The notes beneath the pieces are model-generated. The model saw only the letters and a program-made list of their open reading frames with translations. It was not told the origin of the DNA and did not search any database. This document shows, piece after piece, positions 23,393 to 31,876 of a DNA stretch of 31,904 bases. The stretch's first letter is position 1. Each line of letters opens with the position of its first letter. This DNA comes from Nitronereus sp964503895 (GTDB lineage: Bacteria > Nitrospirota > Nitrospiria > Nitrospirales > UBA8639): the NCBI GenBank assembly GCA_964503895.1, contig CAZDCF010000015.1, positions 1-31,904 on the forward strand, read 5' to 3'. A program made the translations under genes and the position numbers.

Positions 23393-24844
23393 CTACATTG
23401 ATGTGGCACACGACGCCATAATGGCATCACGCATGCCATGAATAACTTTTTTGTCTTTTGGGCACACTGTGGCTAGAATGCCTCCTAATCGGGCCTCATT
23501 TTCAGAAACAAAGTAGTAAGGAGAAAGCCGAGCTCGGCCGGTCATGGAAGCTATTTTTCCAGTCTGCTCTTCAAAGTAGGTCATCTCATACTGCCGGCCC
23601 TTATGAAAATCCTGCAAAATATGAGGTGTCGTCTCAAATGCTTGAAGCCCACGATCCAATGCGGCGGCCCATTCGTCTTGTGGCACATCATGACCAATAA
23701 CTACTCCGCGGCTGCCCCAAGCAAGTTCGGAAAATCCCGAAGGTTTAATCACAAATTGGCGTTGGCGTTTGGTAGCGTGGGCTAGTTGTCGCCAATCCGA
23801 GACAGCCGATCCTTCCAGCAATAAATTCGGAATGACGGTGTGCGGAGGAGTAGGTCGTGGATCCAATATCCAAGTACTGGGTAGGAGTGAAAGGAGTACT
23901 TCAAGCGTATCCATTTCAAGGGATTTTTCCCAAAAGGACCTCAATATGGGATGGTGCAACAAGGCAAAGGCTAATTTCTCTTCCATCCACGGCTTGTAAG
24001 GAGGAGTCACCACCGTGCGGCCTTTTTTAGCGCTGTACATCAAGAGTTCGGATTTTGGAATGTTCTTGAGGTCGAACAATTCATAGAATCGGTAGAGGAG
24101 CGAAACAGGCTTCTCCCCAGAGGGTGTCATAATGAACAAAGACTCCTCAGTAAACTTCGCATCGCGTGGATGCACACAATAGACTTCCATTCCCAATTCT
24201 TGTAAAGATGCGGCCACCCATTCCATTTCCGCACGATAATCCTCAGCCTCATCGGAAAGCACGATAGCTGCGCAGCCTGGGGAATCCTCTAGACGAGCAC
24301 TTAGTATGGATGAAAAGCCCTCAAGCATCCCGTTAGCTCCCCCAACAATATCTGAACCTAAAGCCGCGTAAGCCTGAGACAGCACACCAGTGCTCCCGAT
24401 TCCTCCCGGTACTGAGTCTAGCTCAGTGATGACCATACCCTCCTCCGTAGGGATGACATCAGGACGAATCACATCGGGCAAGCCATCACGGAACCGTTTC
24501 ATTCGGCCATAATCTAAGAGACTATCAGGTTTTCCTCGGTCTAAATATTCGTGTACCCACCCTGGTTGCGAACCTTTAAGGCTCTCCAGGTAGAGTTTGT
24601 TTAACGCCTCGTAAAACCCCAGCAAATGAGTACCGAGGGATTCGAAAAACGTGACTTCTTCATGTGTAAGAACAAAAGGATCAGGAGAAATTCGCCACTG
24701 AGGGTTTTGTAAAGTTTCAAAAAGTCCTGCCTTAACTAGAGCATCAGAAACGGAACCGCACCGTTGCCGAGCATTAATGGTTCCTGGGGAAGGATGGGAT
24801 ACTCGATCAGCCTGAAGTGCTCCTACCGTCGCTACTTTTTCCAT
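23393..24844 (-). CDS. ATP-grasp-like ligase of unknown substrate
   Basis: 483 residues. ITELDSVPGGIGSTGVLSQA (139-158) and FVIKPSGFSELAWGSRGVVI (364-383) followed by ILQDFHKGRQYEMTYFEE resemble the ATP-grasp nucleotide-binding lobes in the circularly permuted / glutathionylspermidine-synthetase-like order; Lys367 is a candidate ATP-phosphate ligand. ATP-grasp enzymes join a carboxylate to an amine via an acylphosphate. I do not recognise an exact family. It is the first gene of the minus-strand run and shares a divergent region, with a palindrome, with the CbbQ-type gene. A link to beta-lysine (kamA downstream) is my inference. No signal peptide. Confidence 0.6.
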   Translation of the reverse strand: MEKVATVGALQADRVSHPSPGTINARQRCGSVSDALVKAGLFETLQNPQWRISPDPFVLTHEEVTFFESLGTHLLGFYEALNKLYLESLKGSQPGWVHEYLDRGKPDSLLDYGRMKRFRDGLPDVIRPDVIPTEEGMVITELDSVPGGIGSTGVLSQAYAALGSDIVGGANGMLEGFSSILSARLEDSPGCAAIVLSDEAEDYRAEMEWVAASLQELGMEVYCVHPRDAKFTEESLFIMTPSGEKPVSLLYRFYELFDLKNIPKSELLMYSAKKGRTVVTPPYKPWMEEKLAFALLHHPILRSFWEKSLEMDTLEVLLSLLPSTWILDPRPTPPHTVIPNLLLEGSAVSDWRQLAHATKRQRQFVIKPSGFSELAWGSRGVVIGHDVPQDEWAAALDRGLQAFETTPHILQDFHKGRQYEMTYFEEQTGKIASMTGRARLSPYYFVSENEARLGGILATVCPKDKKVIHGMRDAIMASCATSM

Positions 24845-24907
24845 AAAATCTTCGGCCGTAGAGTGTACATGATGGGATCGATTGAGATGCTGTCCTATAA
24901 GCCTAAA

Positions 24908-24926
24908 AATTGATTGTTAATCAATT
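24908..24926. promoter_or_regulatory. 19-base palindrome between divergent genes (possible operator)
   Basis: AATTGATT (24908-24915), GTT, AATCAATT (24919-24926): perfect 8-base arms. It is 64 bases upstream of the ATP-grasp start and just ahead of the candidate CbbQ promoter, as expected for a dimeric regulator of one or both genes. No regulator gene is adjacent. Confidence 0.4.
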
Positions 24927-24939
24927 GAAACAATTTCGT

Positions 24940-24969
24940 TTGGCAAGTGAATAGCGGGTTTCTTATCAT
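24940..24969 (+). promoter_or_regulatory. candidate promoter for CbbQ-type gene
   Basis: TTGGCA (24940-24945), 18-base spacer, TATCAT (24964-24969). Lies immediately downstream of the palindrome at 24908-24926. Motif only; the leader before ATG 25126 would be about 150 bases. Confidence 0.35.
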
Positions 24970-25125
24970 TCCTGTTGATTGGCATGAACTTCAAAGGGCG
25001 AGCGTTATGGTAACATTTGGCCTTTTAGATAGACAAGGAAGCCTGGCTTGTTCAGAACTTGGGGCCTCAGTATAATGGCTTATCAGCCTATAGATGGTAA
25101 AAAACAAAGTTTGTATAGGACCAGA

Positions 25126-25938
25126 ATGAAAGGCAAAGAACTCGACATTGAGCAATATCGATTGACCGAAGAGCCGTTTTATGAAGAAGTTGACGGCGAG
25201 ATCGGTTTGGCAACTATTGCGTTCAAAAGCAAGATGCCGGTAATGCTAAAAGGTCCAACTGGTTGCGGAAAAACCCGATTTGTCCAGCACATGGCGCACA
25301 AACTTGGACGTCCCCTCATTACGGTGGCCTGTCATGAAGATTTAACAGCATCCGATTTAGTAGGCCGATATCTTCTCAAAGGAGAAGAAACCCTATGGGT
25401 AGATGGACCGCTCACGCTTGGCGTGAAACATGGAGCCATTGTGTATTTAGATGAAGTTGTTGAAGCGAGAAAAGATACCACGGTTATTGTGCATCCGCTG
25501 AGTGATGATCGCCGATTTCTTCCCATCGAAAAACGCGGTCAAATCATCGAAGCCGTGGATGATTTCATGTTAATCATCTCCTACAACCCAGGCTACCAAA
25601 GCGTCTTAAAGGAATTGAAGCAAAGCACAAAACAGCGCTTCATGGCTATTGAGTTTTCCTACCCACCAGCTGATATCGAAACACGAATTGTCGAGCGGGA
25701 AGCCAGAGTGTCGAAAGACATCGCTCAAAAACTCGTCAAGCTTGGAGGTAAAGTTCGTAACCTCCGCAACCATGGGTTAGAAGAAGGCGTGAGCACAAGA
25801 CTGCTAATCTATGCTGGCACATTGCTCCAACAGGGTGTCGCTCCTGGGAAAGCATGTGACGCGGCCCTTATCCGACCGATTACAGATGACTTTGATATGC
25901 ATCGCAGCATTCAAGAACTTGTCAAAGCAATATTCTAA
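25126..25938 (+). CDS. CbbQ/NirQ/NorQ-family MoxR AAA+ ATPase
   Basis: 270 residues from ATG 25126, which has AGGA five bases upstream. ATG 25075 and TTG 25048 (AAGGA eight bases upstream) are alternatives adding 17 and 26 residues. ELDIEQYRLTEEPFYEEV is the family N-terminus; Walker A GPTGCGKT (43-50), Walker B IVYLDE (105-110), ISYNPGYQ sensor region and the KQRFMAIEF/arginine region follow. CbbQ/NorQ ATPases pair with a VWA-domain partner (CbbO/NorD) to remodel or insert metal into Rubisco, NO reductase or similar enzymes. No VWA gene follows; the next gene is a HAD hydrolase 270 bases on. The client is unknown. Confidence 0.85.
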   Translation: MKGKELDIEQYRLTEEPFYEEVDGEIGLATIAFKSKMPVMLKGPTGCGKTRFVQHMAHKLGRPLITVACHEDLTASDLVGRYLLKGEETLWVDGPLTLGVKHGAIVYLDEVVEARKDTTVIVHPLSDDRRFLPIEKRGQIIEAVDDFMLIISYNPGYQSVLKELKQSTKQRFMAIEFSYPPADIETRIVEREARVSKDIAQKLVKLGGKVRNLRNHGLEEGVSTRLLIYAGTLLQQGVAPGKACDAALIRPITDDFDMHRSIQELVKAIF

Positions 25939-26074
25939 AGGCTTTTTCTCGTAAATCTGGCGAGCACCAACAATTTTTCCTATCCTGTTTTTTGCCACCT
26001 TGTCCAACATTTTTTCTTAATAAGGCCTTACGAATTTATTCTGTACTTAATCCCTCTCATAATTCGAATGGCCA

Positions 26075-26103
26075 TTGACTCGCCTGATAAGATTCCCTAG
26101 TCT
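26075..26103 (+). promoter_or_regulatory. candidate promoter for HAD gene
   Basis: TTGACT (26075-26080), 17-base spacer, TAGTCT (26098-26103), in the 270-base gap before the gene at 26209. The -10 matches only weakly. A small hairpin AAGAGT/ACTCTT (26185-26204) abuts the start codon. Confidence 0.3.
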
Positions 26104-26208
26104 GCACACAAGATAAACCAGATGGAGCGTATCAACCTCTACTCAACGCTAATACGGACTGCATAGTCATAAGATTCTAGAAAGAAGAGTATTCTCCAAC
26201 TCTTTATC

Positions 26209-27087
26209 ATGTCTGAACCGCAAAACATTCTCGCCATCGTCTATGATTTTGATCATACGCTCAGTCCACATTACATGCAGGACCACACAATCCTGCGTCA
26301 TACTGGAATTCATCCATCGGAATTTTGGCTGAGTTGCACCAAATTGATTAAAGAGCGTGGGTACGACCAAGAACTCGCATACATGAAACGAATGTTGGAT
26401 TATGACGGGATTCGAAAACTTTCCAATGCAGATCTACAAGCTATGGGGCCAGATCTGACTTTTTTCCCTGGGGTACCGGATTTTTTTGAAGAACTCAATT
26501 CTATTGTGCAACAGAACAGGTACATGGAATGTGATATTCATCTAGAGCACTATGTAGTAAGTTCTGGACTCAAAGCCATTTTGGATGGCAGCCATATCGC
26601 CAAACATGTCAAAGCAATCTTTGGCTGTGAATTCGACGAGGACCAAGGACACATTAATTTTCCCAAGCGAACGATTAGTCATACACAAAAAACACAGTTT
26701 CTCTTCCGGGTAAACAAAGGACTAATAAATTTAGACCAAGATGTGAATGATCACATGCCGGAAGAAGCCCGCCGTGTTCCGTTTCGACACATGATTTATG
26801 TAGGTGATGGACCAACCGACGTTCCCTGTTTTACGGTCATAAAAAAAAATGGTGGATTAGCCGTAGCCGTCTATAACCCTCATGATACAACGCGAAAGTC
26901 ATTCAGAAAATGCTATGACCTTGCCCATCATGCAGATCGCGTGCATTTTATGGCGCCAGCGGATTACCAAACCGGTAGCCAGCTTAGATTGATTCTCGAA
27001 CAGCACATAACGGAAATGGCTGATAGCATGGTCGAACGGCGGCGGCAAAGCATTGAGGAAATACGGGTACCTGCTCCTCCACCGTAA
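26209..27087 (+). CDS. HAD-superfamily phosphatase, phosphoserine-phosphatase-like
   Basis: 292 residues. Motif I YDFDHTLSP with nucleophile Asp13 and acid/base Asp15, motif II VVSSG (116-120), a candidate motif III Lys in HTQKTQ (about 161), and motif IV YVGDGPTD (197-204) are all present, so it should be active. The long insertion after motif I (about 25-110) is a helical C1-type cap like those of phosphoserine or phosphoethanolamine phosphatases. Substrate unknown. No ribosome site stands out before ATG 26209. Lies alone between the CbbQ-type ATPase and a secreted protein; no operon is evident. Confidence 0.82.
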   Translation: MSEPQNILAIVYDFDHTLSPHYMQDHTILRHTGIHPSEFWLSCTKLIKERGYDQELAYMKRMLDYDGIRKLSNADLQAMGPDLTFFPGVPDFFEELNSIVQQNRYMECDIHLEHYVVSSGLKAILDGSHIAKHVKAIFGCEFDEDQGHINFPKRTISHTQKTQFLFRVNKGLINLDQDVNDHMPEEARRVPFRHMIYVGDGPTDVPCFTVIKKNGGLAVAVYNPHDTTRKSFRKCYDLAHHADRVHFMAPADYQTGSQLRLILEQHITEMADSMVERRRQSIEEIRVPAPPP

Positions 27088-27234
27088 AACGAGTGATGTG
27101 AGTCGGAAAACATTAAAAGAAAAAATCGCATTTCGTGACGAATTCTGGCATTCTTTTTCTATAGTGCGTGCAGAAATTTCTCAGGGTTAAGCTACTACGT
27201 AATGAAAAACTCCAGATTTGGGGGAGGTGGTCTC

Positions 27235-27897
27235 GTGAGTAGGTCAAAACAAAATATTGTCAGGGAGGGGAATCTCGTGGGGTCTCATTACCATGAATGG
27301 ATAACCCTGGTGGCCTTGCTTGGAATATTAGTTGTCGGCAGTCAGTCGATTGTGCAGGCTGCACCCGGCTTTGTACCGAAAGAAGCACAGAAGGAATTCT
27401 CAGAACATTCTAATTCTAGCAATCGGATCTTAGCGCTCGACCAAAAAAATTGGAAGCGTCCTCAGTCATCCTTTAACTGGGTGGCTATGGCCCGCGATAT
27501 CAGAGTCCCTTGGGACTCCCATGGTAGACAAGGATGGCTCACGGATGATGCCTATGTCGAACCCGTTGATCCTGGCGCATCGGAATTCTATCCGGACACC
27601 GAAATCTTTTATATTGTCTTTGCGGTTGGAGCATTAGATGCTCCGTCACAATTTCGCGCAGCTTGGTATTACATGCCGGATGGGAAAAATAACGAGCCAG
27701 AATATTCAGGGACGGATGCACTCTTCCTAGAGATGAACGAAAAAGCCGGATACCTAGAAGTATATCGTCCAGATGACGGATGGAAAAAAGGACAATATCT
27801 TTTAAAAATCTTTTTCGAAAGTCCAGGGCAAGAACTCTACGAAGGAAATGTTGTCGGCACCATGATATTTACGATAACCGATGGTCCTATATCTTAA
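27235..27897 (+). CDS. secreted protein of unknown function
   Basis: 220 residues from GTG 27235. Hydrophobic segment LVALLGILVVG followed by SQSIVQAAPG gives a signal peptide with cleavage near QAA/PG. Three starts compete: ATG 27202 without a ribosome site; GTG 27235 with GGAGG seven bases upstream; and GTG 27277 with GGAGG eight bases upstream, which gives the shortest and most normal signal peptide. The mature part is beta-rich, acidic and aromatic (FYPDTEIFYIVFAVGA, FRAAWYYMPDG, YLEVYRPDDGWKKGQYLLKI), resembling a single immunoglobulin-like or carbohydrate-binding fold. No cysteine pairs or catalytic motif. Periplasmic or extracellular; function unknown. Confidence 0.65.
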   Translation: MSRSKQNIVREGNLVGSHYHEWITLVALLGILVVGSQSIVQAAPGFVPKEAQKEFSEHSNSSNRILALDQKNWKRPQSSFNWVAMARDIRVPWDSHGRQGWLTDDAYVEPVDPGASEFYPDTEIFYIVFAVGALDAPSQFRAAWYYMPDGKNNEPEYSGTDALFLEMNEKAGYLEVYRPDDGWKKGQYLLKIFFESPGQELYEGNVVGTMIFTITDGPIS

Positions 27898-28069
27898 TCT
27901 CATCACCGAGCAAGAATTGGACCATTTTTGCCCTCTCTTCGCCCACCCTAAGGTCATTCCGAGCAAAGCAACGGTTCTTATTTCAAAAGTCCAATCTGAA
28001 CCTCAAAACAAAACTCTTTTAGACACAAGCAAACTGTTAATGGGCCACAACGCCGAGGCTCAAAACAGA

Positions 28070-28095
28070 TTTGTGATTTCACTCTAAATCACAAA
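28070..28095 (-). terminator. probable terminator of the menG/radical SAM operon
   Basis: TTTGTGATTT and AAATCACAAA form a perfect 10-bp stem with a six-base loop, 68 bases past the radical SAM stop. On the minus strand it is followed by TCTGTTTTG, a modest T-rich tail. On the plus strand it is followed by A's, so it is less likely to serve the secreted-protein gene. Confidence 0.45.
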
Positions 28096-28162
28096 AAAAG
28101 AGACCAAGCCCTAAGATGGACAAGGACGTAAGAGGAAGTATTCCCCTTTCTTTGAGAAACAT

Positions 28163-29791
28163 CTAGAAATTGGATTGCGCTGGGGGCGAGGTAATGGAAG
28201 AATCGTTCCGAGGCTTTCTTGATCGCAAAATTTCTTCTAGGGTAAGTAGCGTATCGCGGCCAGAGTTGGCTTCAAAGCCTTTGGCCAGACTGGAGTCCGC
28301 GTATTGGTGTCCACGGTCTTGGGTCGCACTTTGGCTCAAGCTGCCGGACCATTTTCTAGGGTCACGGCTGCCATGCTTTTTGTCCCACGCGGTCAGACAG
28401 GCTTTGGCAATCAATTTATTGAGCGGGGCTGGGTTATAAAGCATTTTTTTAATGTTCCATGGTGTGAGGCTCAAAGGATTATAACCAGCTGAGAGATAAC
28501 CTTCGGACAACAGCCGTGCCTCTAAATCCGTATTGGGCTGAAGACCTAAAAAGAACATGAAAGGAAACACGCGATCTTCACCTAAGATCGATGCCACCAC
28601 TTTGTATGATTCAATACTCTGCAAGAGTGTTTCCTCAGTTTCTTCTGGTGAATTGAGCGAATAGTTCAGAATCACGCGTCCGCTGAATCCAGCATCCTTG
28701 AGATGGCGGCATCCATCGTAAAGGTGCTCGAGTTTGAAGCCCATATGTAAGCTATTCAGCACTTTTTGCGAGCCAGCCGTGATAGCGACTTCCAAATCAC
28801 CAACACCCGACTTCACCATAAGTTTTGCAAGGTCCGCAGTAATCAGGGATGTTCGCACATAACCCGACCATTCGATCTGCAACCCTTCCTTAATAATCCG
28901 TTCGAGGATTTCCGTGCATTGCGGGTACGCGTCCTTACCAGGGATAAACTGTGCATCTGTAAACCAGAACCGGCGTGCACCCCATTGGTGATAATACTGC
29001 GAAATATCTTTCACCACATTTTCTGCCGGTCGATACCGTACTCGTTTTCCCTCGATATAAGGGTACAAACAAAACGCACAATCGTAAGGACAGCCGCGTT
29101 TGCTTTGCACACCGATGCACTCTCCAACATATTCTTCATACTGAGGAAAAATCGAAGTTAAGTACGGAAGATCTACAGTCAAAGAATCTAACATGGCCGG
29201 CGTATTTTTCACGCCTCTTTGCACGAACCCATTCTCTAGCATGATGTATCGTTCATCCGCTAACGATTCGTCGTTTAAAACTTTGAGAATTGCGTCTTCC
29301 CCTTCGCCCAAAATTCCAAGAGTCCCTTGCGGCAACTTTTCAATAAGCTGATCAGCAAATGCAGTGAATGCCCCACCTCCGATCATAATGCGAGCTCGTG
29401 GAAATTCTTTGTTCACCAGCCAAGGATACGAAAGGTTTATGCGAATGTCTTGGTAGTAGCGATAAAGATTCTGCAGGCCTTGAAACGAAGCCACGATTCG
29501 TTTGATAGGATTACTAGAATAGTAAAAATTAAATGCATGCTCTAATGAGGCATCCCCTTCATGGGGAGAAAAAATTTGAATGTCGCGCCATGAGAAACAC
29601 ACGAGTTCAGGATTAAAGTCAGCCATGGTTTCATGGAGTACTTGGGGACGCTCAGACCTTGGGAAGAGAGACAGATCCAGGATACGTTGGCGCACATCTG
29701 GCCGGCGACGATGAATAAAATCAGCGAGATAGGTGATCCCGGTTGGATACACTTTTTTGCAGGGGAGAAAAACGTAGAGAATGGAGTCCAT
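28163..29791 (-). CDS. B12-binding-domain-type radical SAM protein of unknown function
   Basis: 542 residues from ATG 29791, five bases after the menG stop; the frame continues 18 codons further into menG. N-terminal cobalamin-binding-like domain (about 1-170): ILYVFLPCKKVYPTGITYLA and VCFSWRDIQIF are typical of the domain's first and later strands, and IMIGGGAFTAF resembles its last strand, but no DxHxxG motif is visible, so B12 may bind base-off without His. Radical SAM cluster Cys234-x3-Cys238-x2-Cys241 (CPYDCAFC). After the core comes a polar C-terminal region. Class B-like enzymes methylate inert carbons or cyclise rings. Translationally linked to menG. Confidence 0.8.
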   Translation of the reverse strand: MDSILYVFLPCKKVYPTGITYLADFIHRRRPDVRQRILDLSLFPRSERPQVLHETMADFNPELVCFSWRDIQIFSPHEGDASLEHAFNFYYSSNPIKRIVASFQGLQNLYRYYQDIRINLSYPWLVNKEFPRARIMIGGGAFTAFADQLIEKLPQGTLGILGEGEDAILKVLNDESLADERYIMLENGFVQRGVKNTPAMLDSLTVDLPYLTSIFPQYEEYVGECIGVQSKRGCPYDCAFCLYPYIEGKRVRYRPAENVVKDISQYYHQWGARRFWFTDAQFIPGKDAYPQCTEILERIIKEGLQIEWSGYVRTSLITADLAKLMVKSGVGDLEVAITAGSQKVLNSLHMGFKLEHLYDGCRHLKDAGFSGRVILNYSLNSPEETEETLLQSIESYKVVASILGEDRVFPFMFFLGLQPNTDLEARLLSEGYLSAGYNPLSLTPWNIKKMLYNPAPLNKLIAKACLTAWDKKHGSRDPRKWSGSLSQSATQDRGHQYADSSLAKGFEANSGRDTLLTLEEILRSRKPRNDSSITSPPAQSNF

Positions 29792-29796
29792 GACGC

Positions 29797-30567
29797 TTAT
29801 TTTATCGCAACGTGAATGGCGACAATGCCGCCCGTCAGGTTGCAATATTCCACATGCGAAAAATTAGCTTGTCGAAGCATGGAAGCCAGACTTTCTTGGT
29901 CTGGGAATGCTCGAATCGAGGCCGGCAAATATTCATAGACATCGGTGTGGTCTCGCGCAACCCATTTTCCGACCTTCGGAAGGAGATGGAATGAATACCA
30001 ATCGTATAGAGAACGGAGCCACGCATATACAGGTCGCGAGAATTCCAAGCAAACAAATCGCCCGCCAGGTTTAAGCACACGATAAATTTCCGAGAGCACT
30101 CGAGAAATATTGCCGACATTTCTAATACAGAATCCCGCTGTCACGGCATCGAAGGTATCGCCTTGAAACACAAGACCTTCGGCATTCCCGCGCAGACAGG
30201 TAATACGCGAAGAAAGACCACGATTTGCAATTTTTTTTGATCCGACCTTGAGCATTTCAAAATTCAAATCAGTGGCAAACACTCTTCCTTCTGGTCCCAT
30301 CCGTTGATCGAGAAGAATGGCTAAGTCTCCAGTCCCCGCACCAAGATCCAAGGCTCGCCCAGCTGGCGCACATTCCGGCACAAACTCTACTGCCCGACGT
30401 TTCCACTGGTGATGCAGGCCAAGGCTGAGTATAGAATTGTTTAGATCATACCACCGCGCAATCGCACTAAACATGCGTTGGACAGCTTGCTCTCGTGGAG
30501 CCCCTGACCACTGTGAAACCGTTTTCCCTTCTGGGGTTCCTGCCGTCTTTTCCACTGATTGCAGCAT
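29797..30567 (-). CDS. menG: demethylmenaquinone/ubiquinone methyltransferase
   Basis: 256 residues, standard length for MenG/UbiE. Class I SAM methyltransferase: MFSAIARWYDLNNSILSLGL (32-51), SAM-binding ALDLGAGTGDLA (72-83), ATDLNFEML, GFCIRNVGN, RVLKPGGRFVCLEFSRP and a C-terminal YEYLPASIRAFPDQE are family motifs. It does the last C-methylation of the quinone ring for the respiratory chain; whether menaquinone or ubiquinone depends on the host (menaquinone if Nitrospirota). The gene starts the operon with the radical SAM gene 5 bases after it. AGG lies 9 bases before ATG 30567. Confidence 0.93.
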   Translation of the reverse strand: MLQSVEKTAGTPEGKTVSQWSGAPREQAVQRMFSAIARWYDLNNSILSLGLHHQWKRRAVEFVPECAPAGRALDLGAGTGDLAILLDQRMGPEGRVFATDLNFEMLKVGSKKIANRGLSSRITCLRGNAEGLVFQGDTFDAVTAGFCIRNVGNISRVLSEIYRVLKPGGRFVCLEFSRPVYAWLRSLYDWYSFHLLPKVGKWVARDHTDVYEYLPASIRAFPDQESLASMLRQANFSHVEYCNLTGGIVAIHVAIK

Positions 30568-30638
30568 GTTGAGGACCTAGCACCGGCCTAATTAATTTGT
30601 CAAGGTAATTTAGTTTAGAGGATTTAGAGCGTAAGTGC

Positions 30639-30899
30639 TTAAAAACCTAAAAACTTCGACAGCACCAAATAGGCCCAGGAAGCGGCAAAAATGTAAGTCA
30701 TTTCTTTTTCGCCAATATGTCTGTACATCAGACGATACCCGACGATTGGAACCACAGCCAGTAATGCAGCGGAAAAGAAATGGCCAACAATATCTCCCAA
30801 TATTCCCCCAATAGTCGAGTTCCCAGGCACTGCAAGCATTCCGCTAGCACCTACCATAGGCACCCACAACCACCGTATATTGATAAACGAGTTTTCCAT
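30639..30899 (-). CDS. small membrane protein
   Basis: 86 residues with two long hydrophobic segments (about 33-53 and 68-83) plus a weaker Gly-rich segment (about 10-30: VPMVGASGMLAVPGNSTIGG). GAGA lies a few bases before ATG 30899. No family recognised. The 72 bases to menG contain no terminator I can see, so co-transcription is possible. A 226-base gap with no gene separates it from the membrane protein upstream. Uncertain but composition is coding-like. Confidence 0.55.
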   Translation of the reverse strand: MENSFINIRWLWVPMVGASGMLAVPGNSTIGGILGDIVGHFFSAALLAVVPIVGYRLMYRHIGEKEMTYIFAASWAYLVLSKFLGF

Positions 30900-31125
30900 G
30901 AATTCTCGCTGAAAAATTACGTACTAGAAAAAATATTGAAAGCCCTGAAAGAATCATAAAGTTTTCCAACATTGGGTTCATGCAACTCGTGATTACTTTG
31001 GGGGGCATTGTAACAAGTTCGTACAAAACACTTCGCCGGCGCGAGTAGAATGAATAAATCCGAAACGGACATTGTCTGATTTTGACAGCCAATAAACACT
31101 TAACAATCCATGAGTACGAGAACGT

Positions 31126-31800
31126 TCACTCGCATTCTTGATCCTTTGGAGAAACCGAAGTCTTTTTACTCTTTTTCTGTAAAGTATCTTGGAATTCCTG
31201 ATACACTTGCATTAAGCGAGCGTCTTCAAGGCGGTAAGCCAAAGAGATCATAATCAAACCAAAAAGCAGGACTAGCATGCCTAATCCTGTAACTCCAAAG
31301 GACATAAGCAAACCACCTGCTGAACTAAACCCCCCATCGACCCCAAACATAATAAGAAACGCAACTGTACCAATTACCACCAAAACCAACCATGCCATTG
31401 TGATAACGCCTGATGACCAAGGCATTCGCTTGGTCAGGTATAACTCCATACCAACATCTGTGGGACGAAATTTGATAGTTCCCTTTAAAGGCCAGGCCGT
31501 ACGAAAACGCATGGCAAACAACTGGTAATAAGGACGAAGGGTGACAGCCTCTTGATCTTCGAACCAACGGGCTACTCCATGTGGCAATTCAATTGTCCCA
31601 TTTTTCCCAAATCTTTTGAGAAGAGTATCGAGATGAAGATCTTCGAGATGATCCTTTCGACGGGCAATGCCAAATCCATATTGTGCCGCGACAGGTCGAA
31701 GGCTGGTAAACTGATACCAATCTCCAATCAAAAGAAGCAGAAATAGTACTCCTCCAAAGAACCCAGCAAGCATCATAGCCCCTGCAACATAGCATAACAA
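31126..31800 (-). CDS. membrane protein with large cytoplasmic or periplasmic loop
   Basis: 224 residues. Hydrophobic segment at about 5-27, a soluble stretch 28-130 containing RFGKNGTIELPHGVARWFED and RFRTAWPLKGTIKF, then two helices at about 133-152 and 158-185, and a basic tail with a Lys-rich end. GAGG seven bases before ATG 31800 supports the start. No family recognised. It lies divergent from the tRNA-Met gene at the right edge. Function unknown. Confidence 0.65.
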   Translation of the reverse strand: MLCYVAGAMMLAGFFGGVLFLLLLIGDWYQFTSLRPVAAQYGFGIARRKDHLEDLHLDTLLKRFGKNGTIELPHGVARWFEDQEAVTLRPYYQLFAMRFRTAWPLKGTIKFRPTDVGMELYLTKRMPWSSGVITMAWLVLVVIGTVAFLIMFGVDGGFSSAGGLLMSFGVTGLGMLVLLFGLIMISLAYRLEDARLMQVYQEFQDTLQKKSKKTSVSPKDQECE

Positions 31801-31841
31801 AGCCTCATCGTGTTAAGAGGTAATTGCACGCATTCAATAAT

Positions 31842-31871
31842 TTGACTTGACGGATATCGCTTAGCTACTAT
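31842..31871 (+). promoter_or_regulatory. possible promoter of the tRNA-fMet gene
   Basis: TTGACT (31842-31847, with a second TTGACG at 31847-31852), 18 bases, TACTAT (31866-31871). The -10 is only 5 bases from the predicted tRNA 5' end, which would leave almost no leader, so the pair may be chance. Confidence 0.25.
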
Positions 31872-31876
31872 CCCAC

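Noticed and set aside
27881..28087. 68-codon plus-strand ORF overlapping the secreted-protein stop
   Set aside because: No ribosome site, no recognisable domain, and its end lies inside a hairpin of the convergent region. A real gene cannot be excluded.
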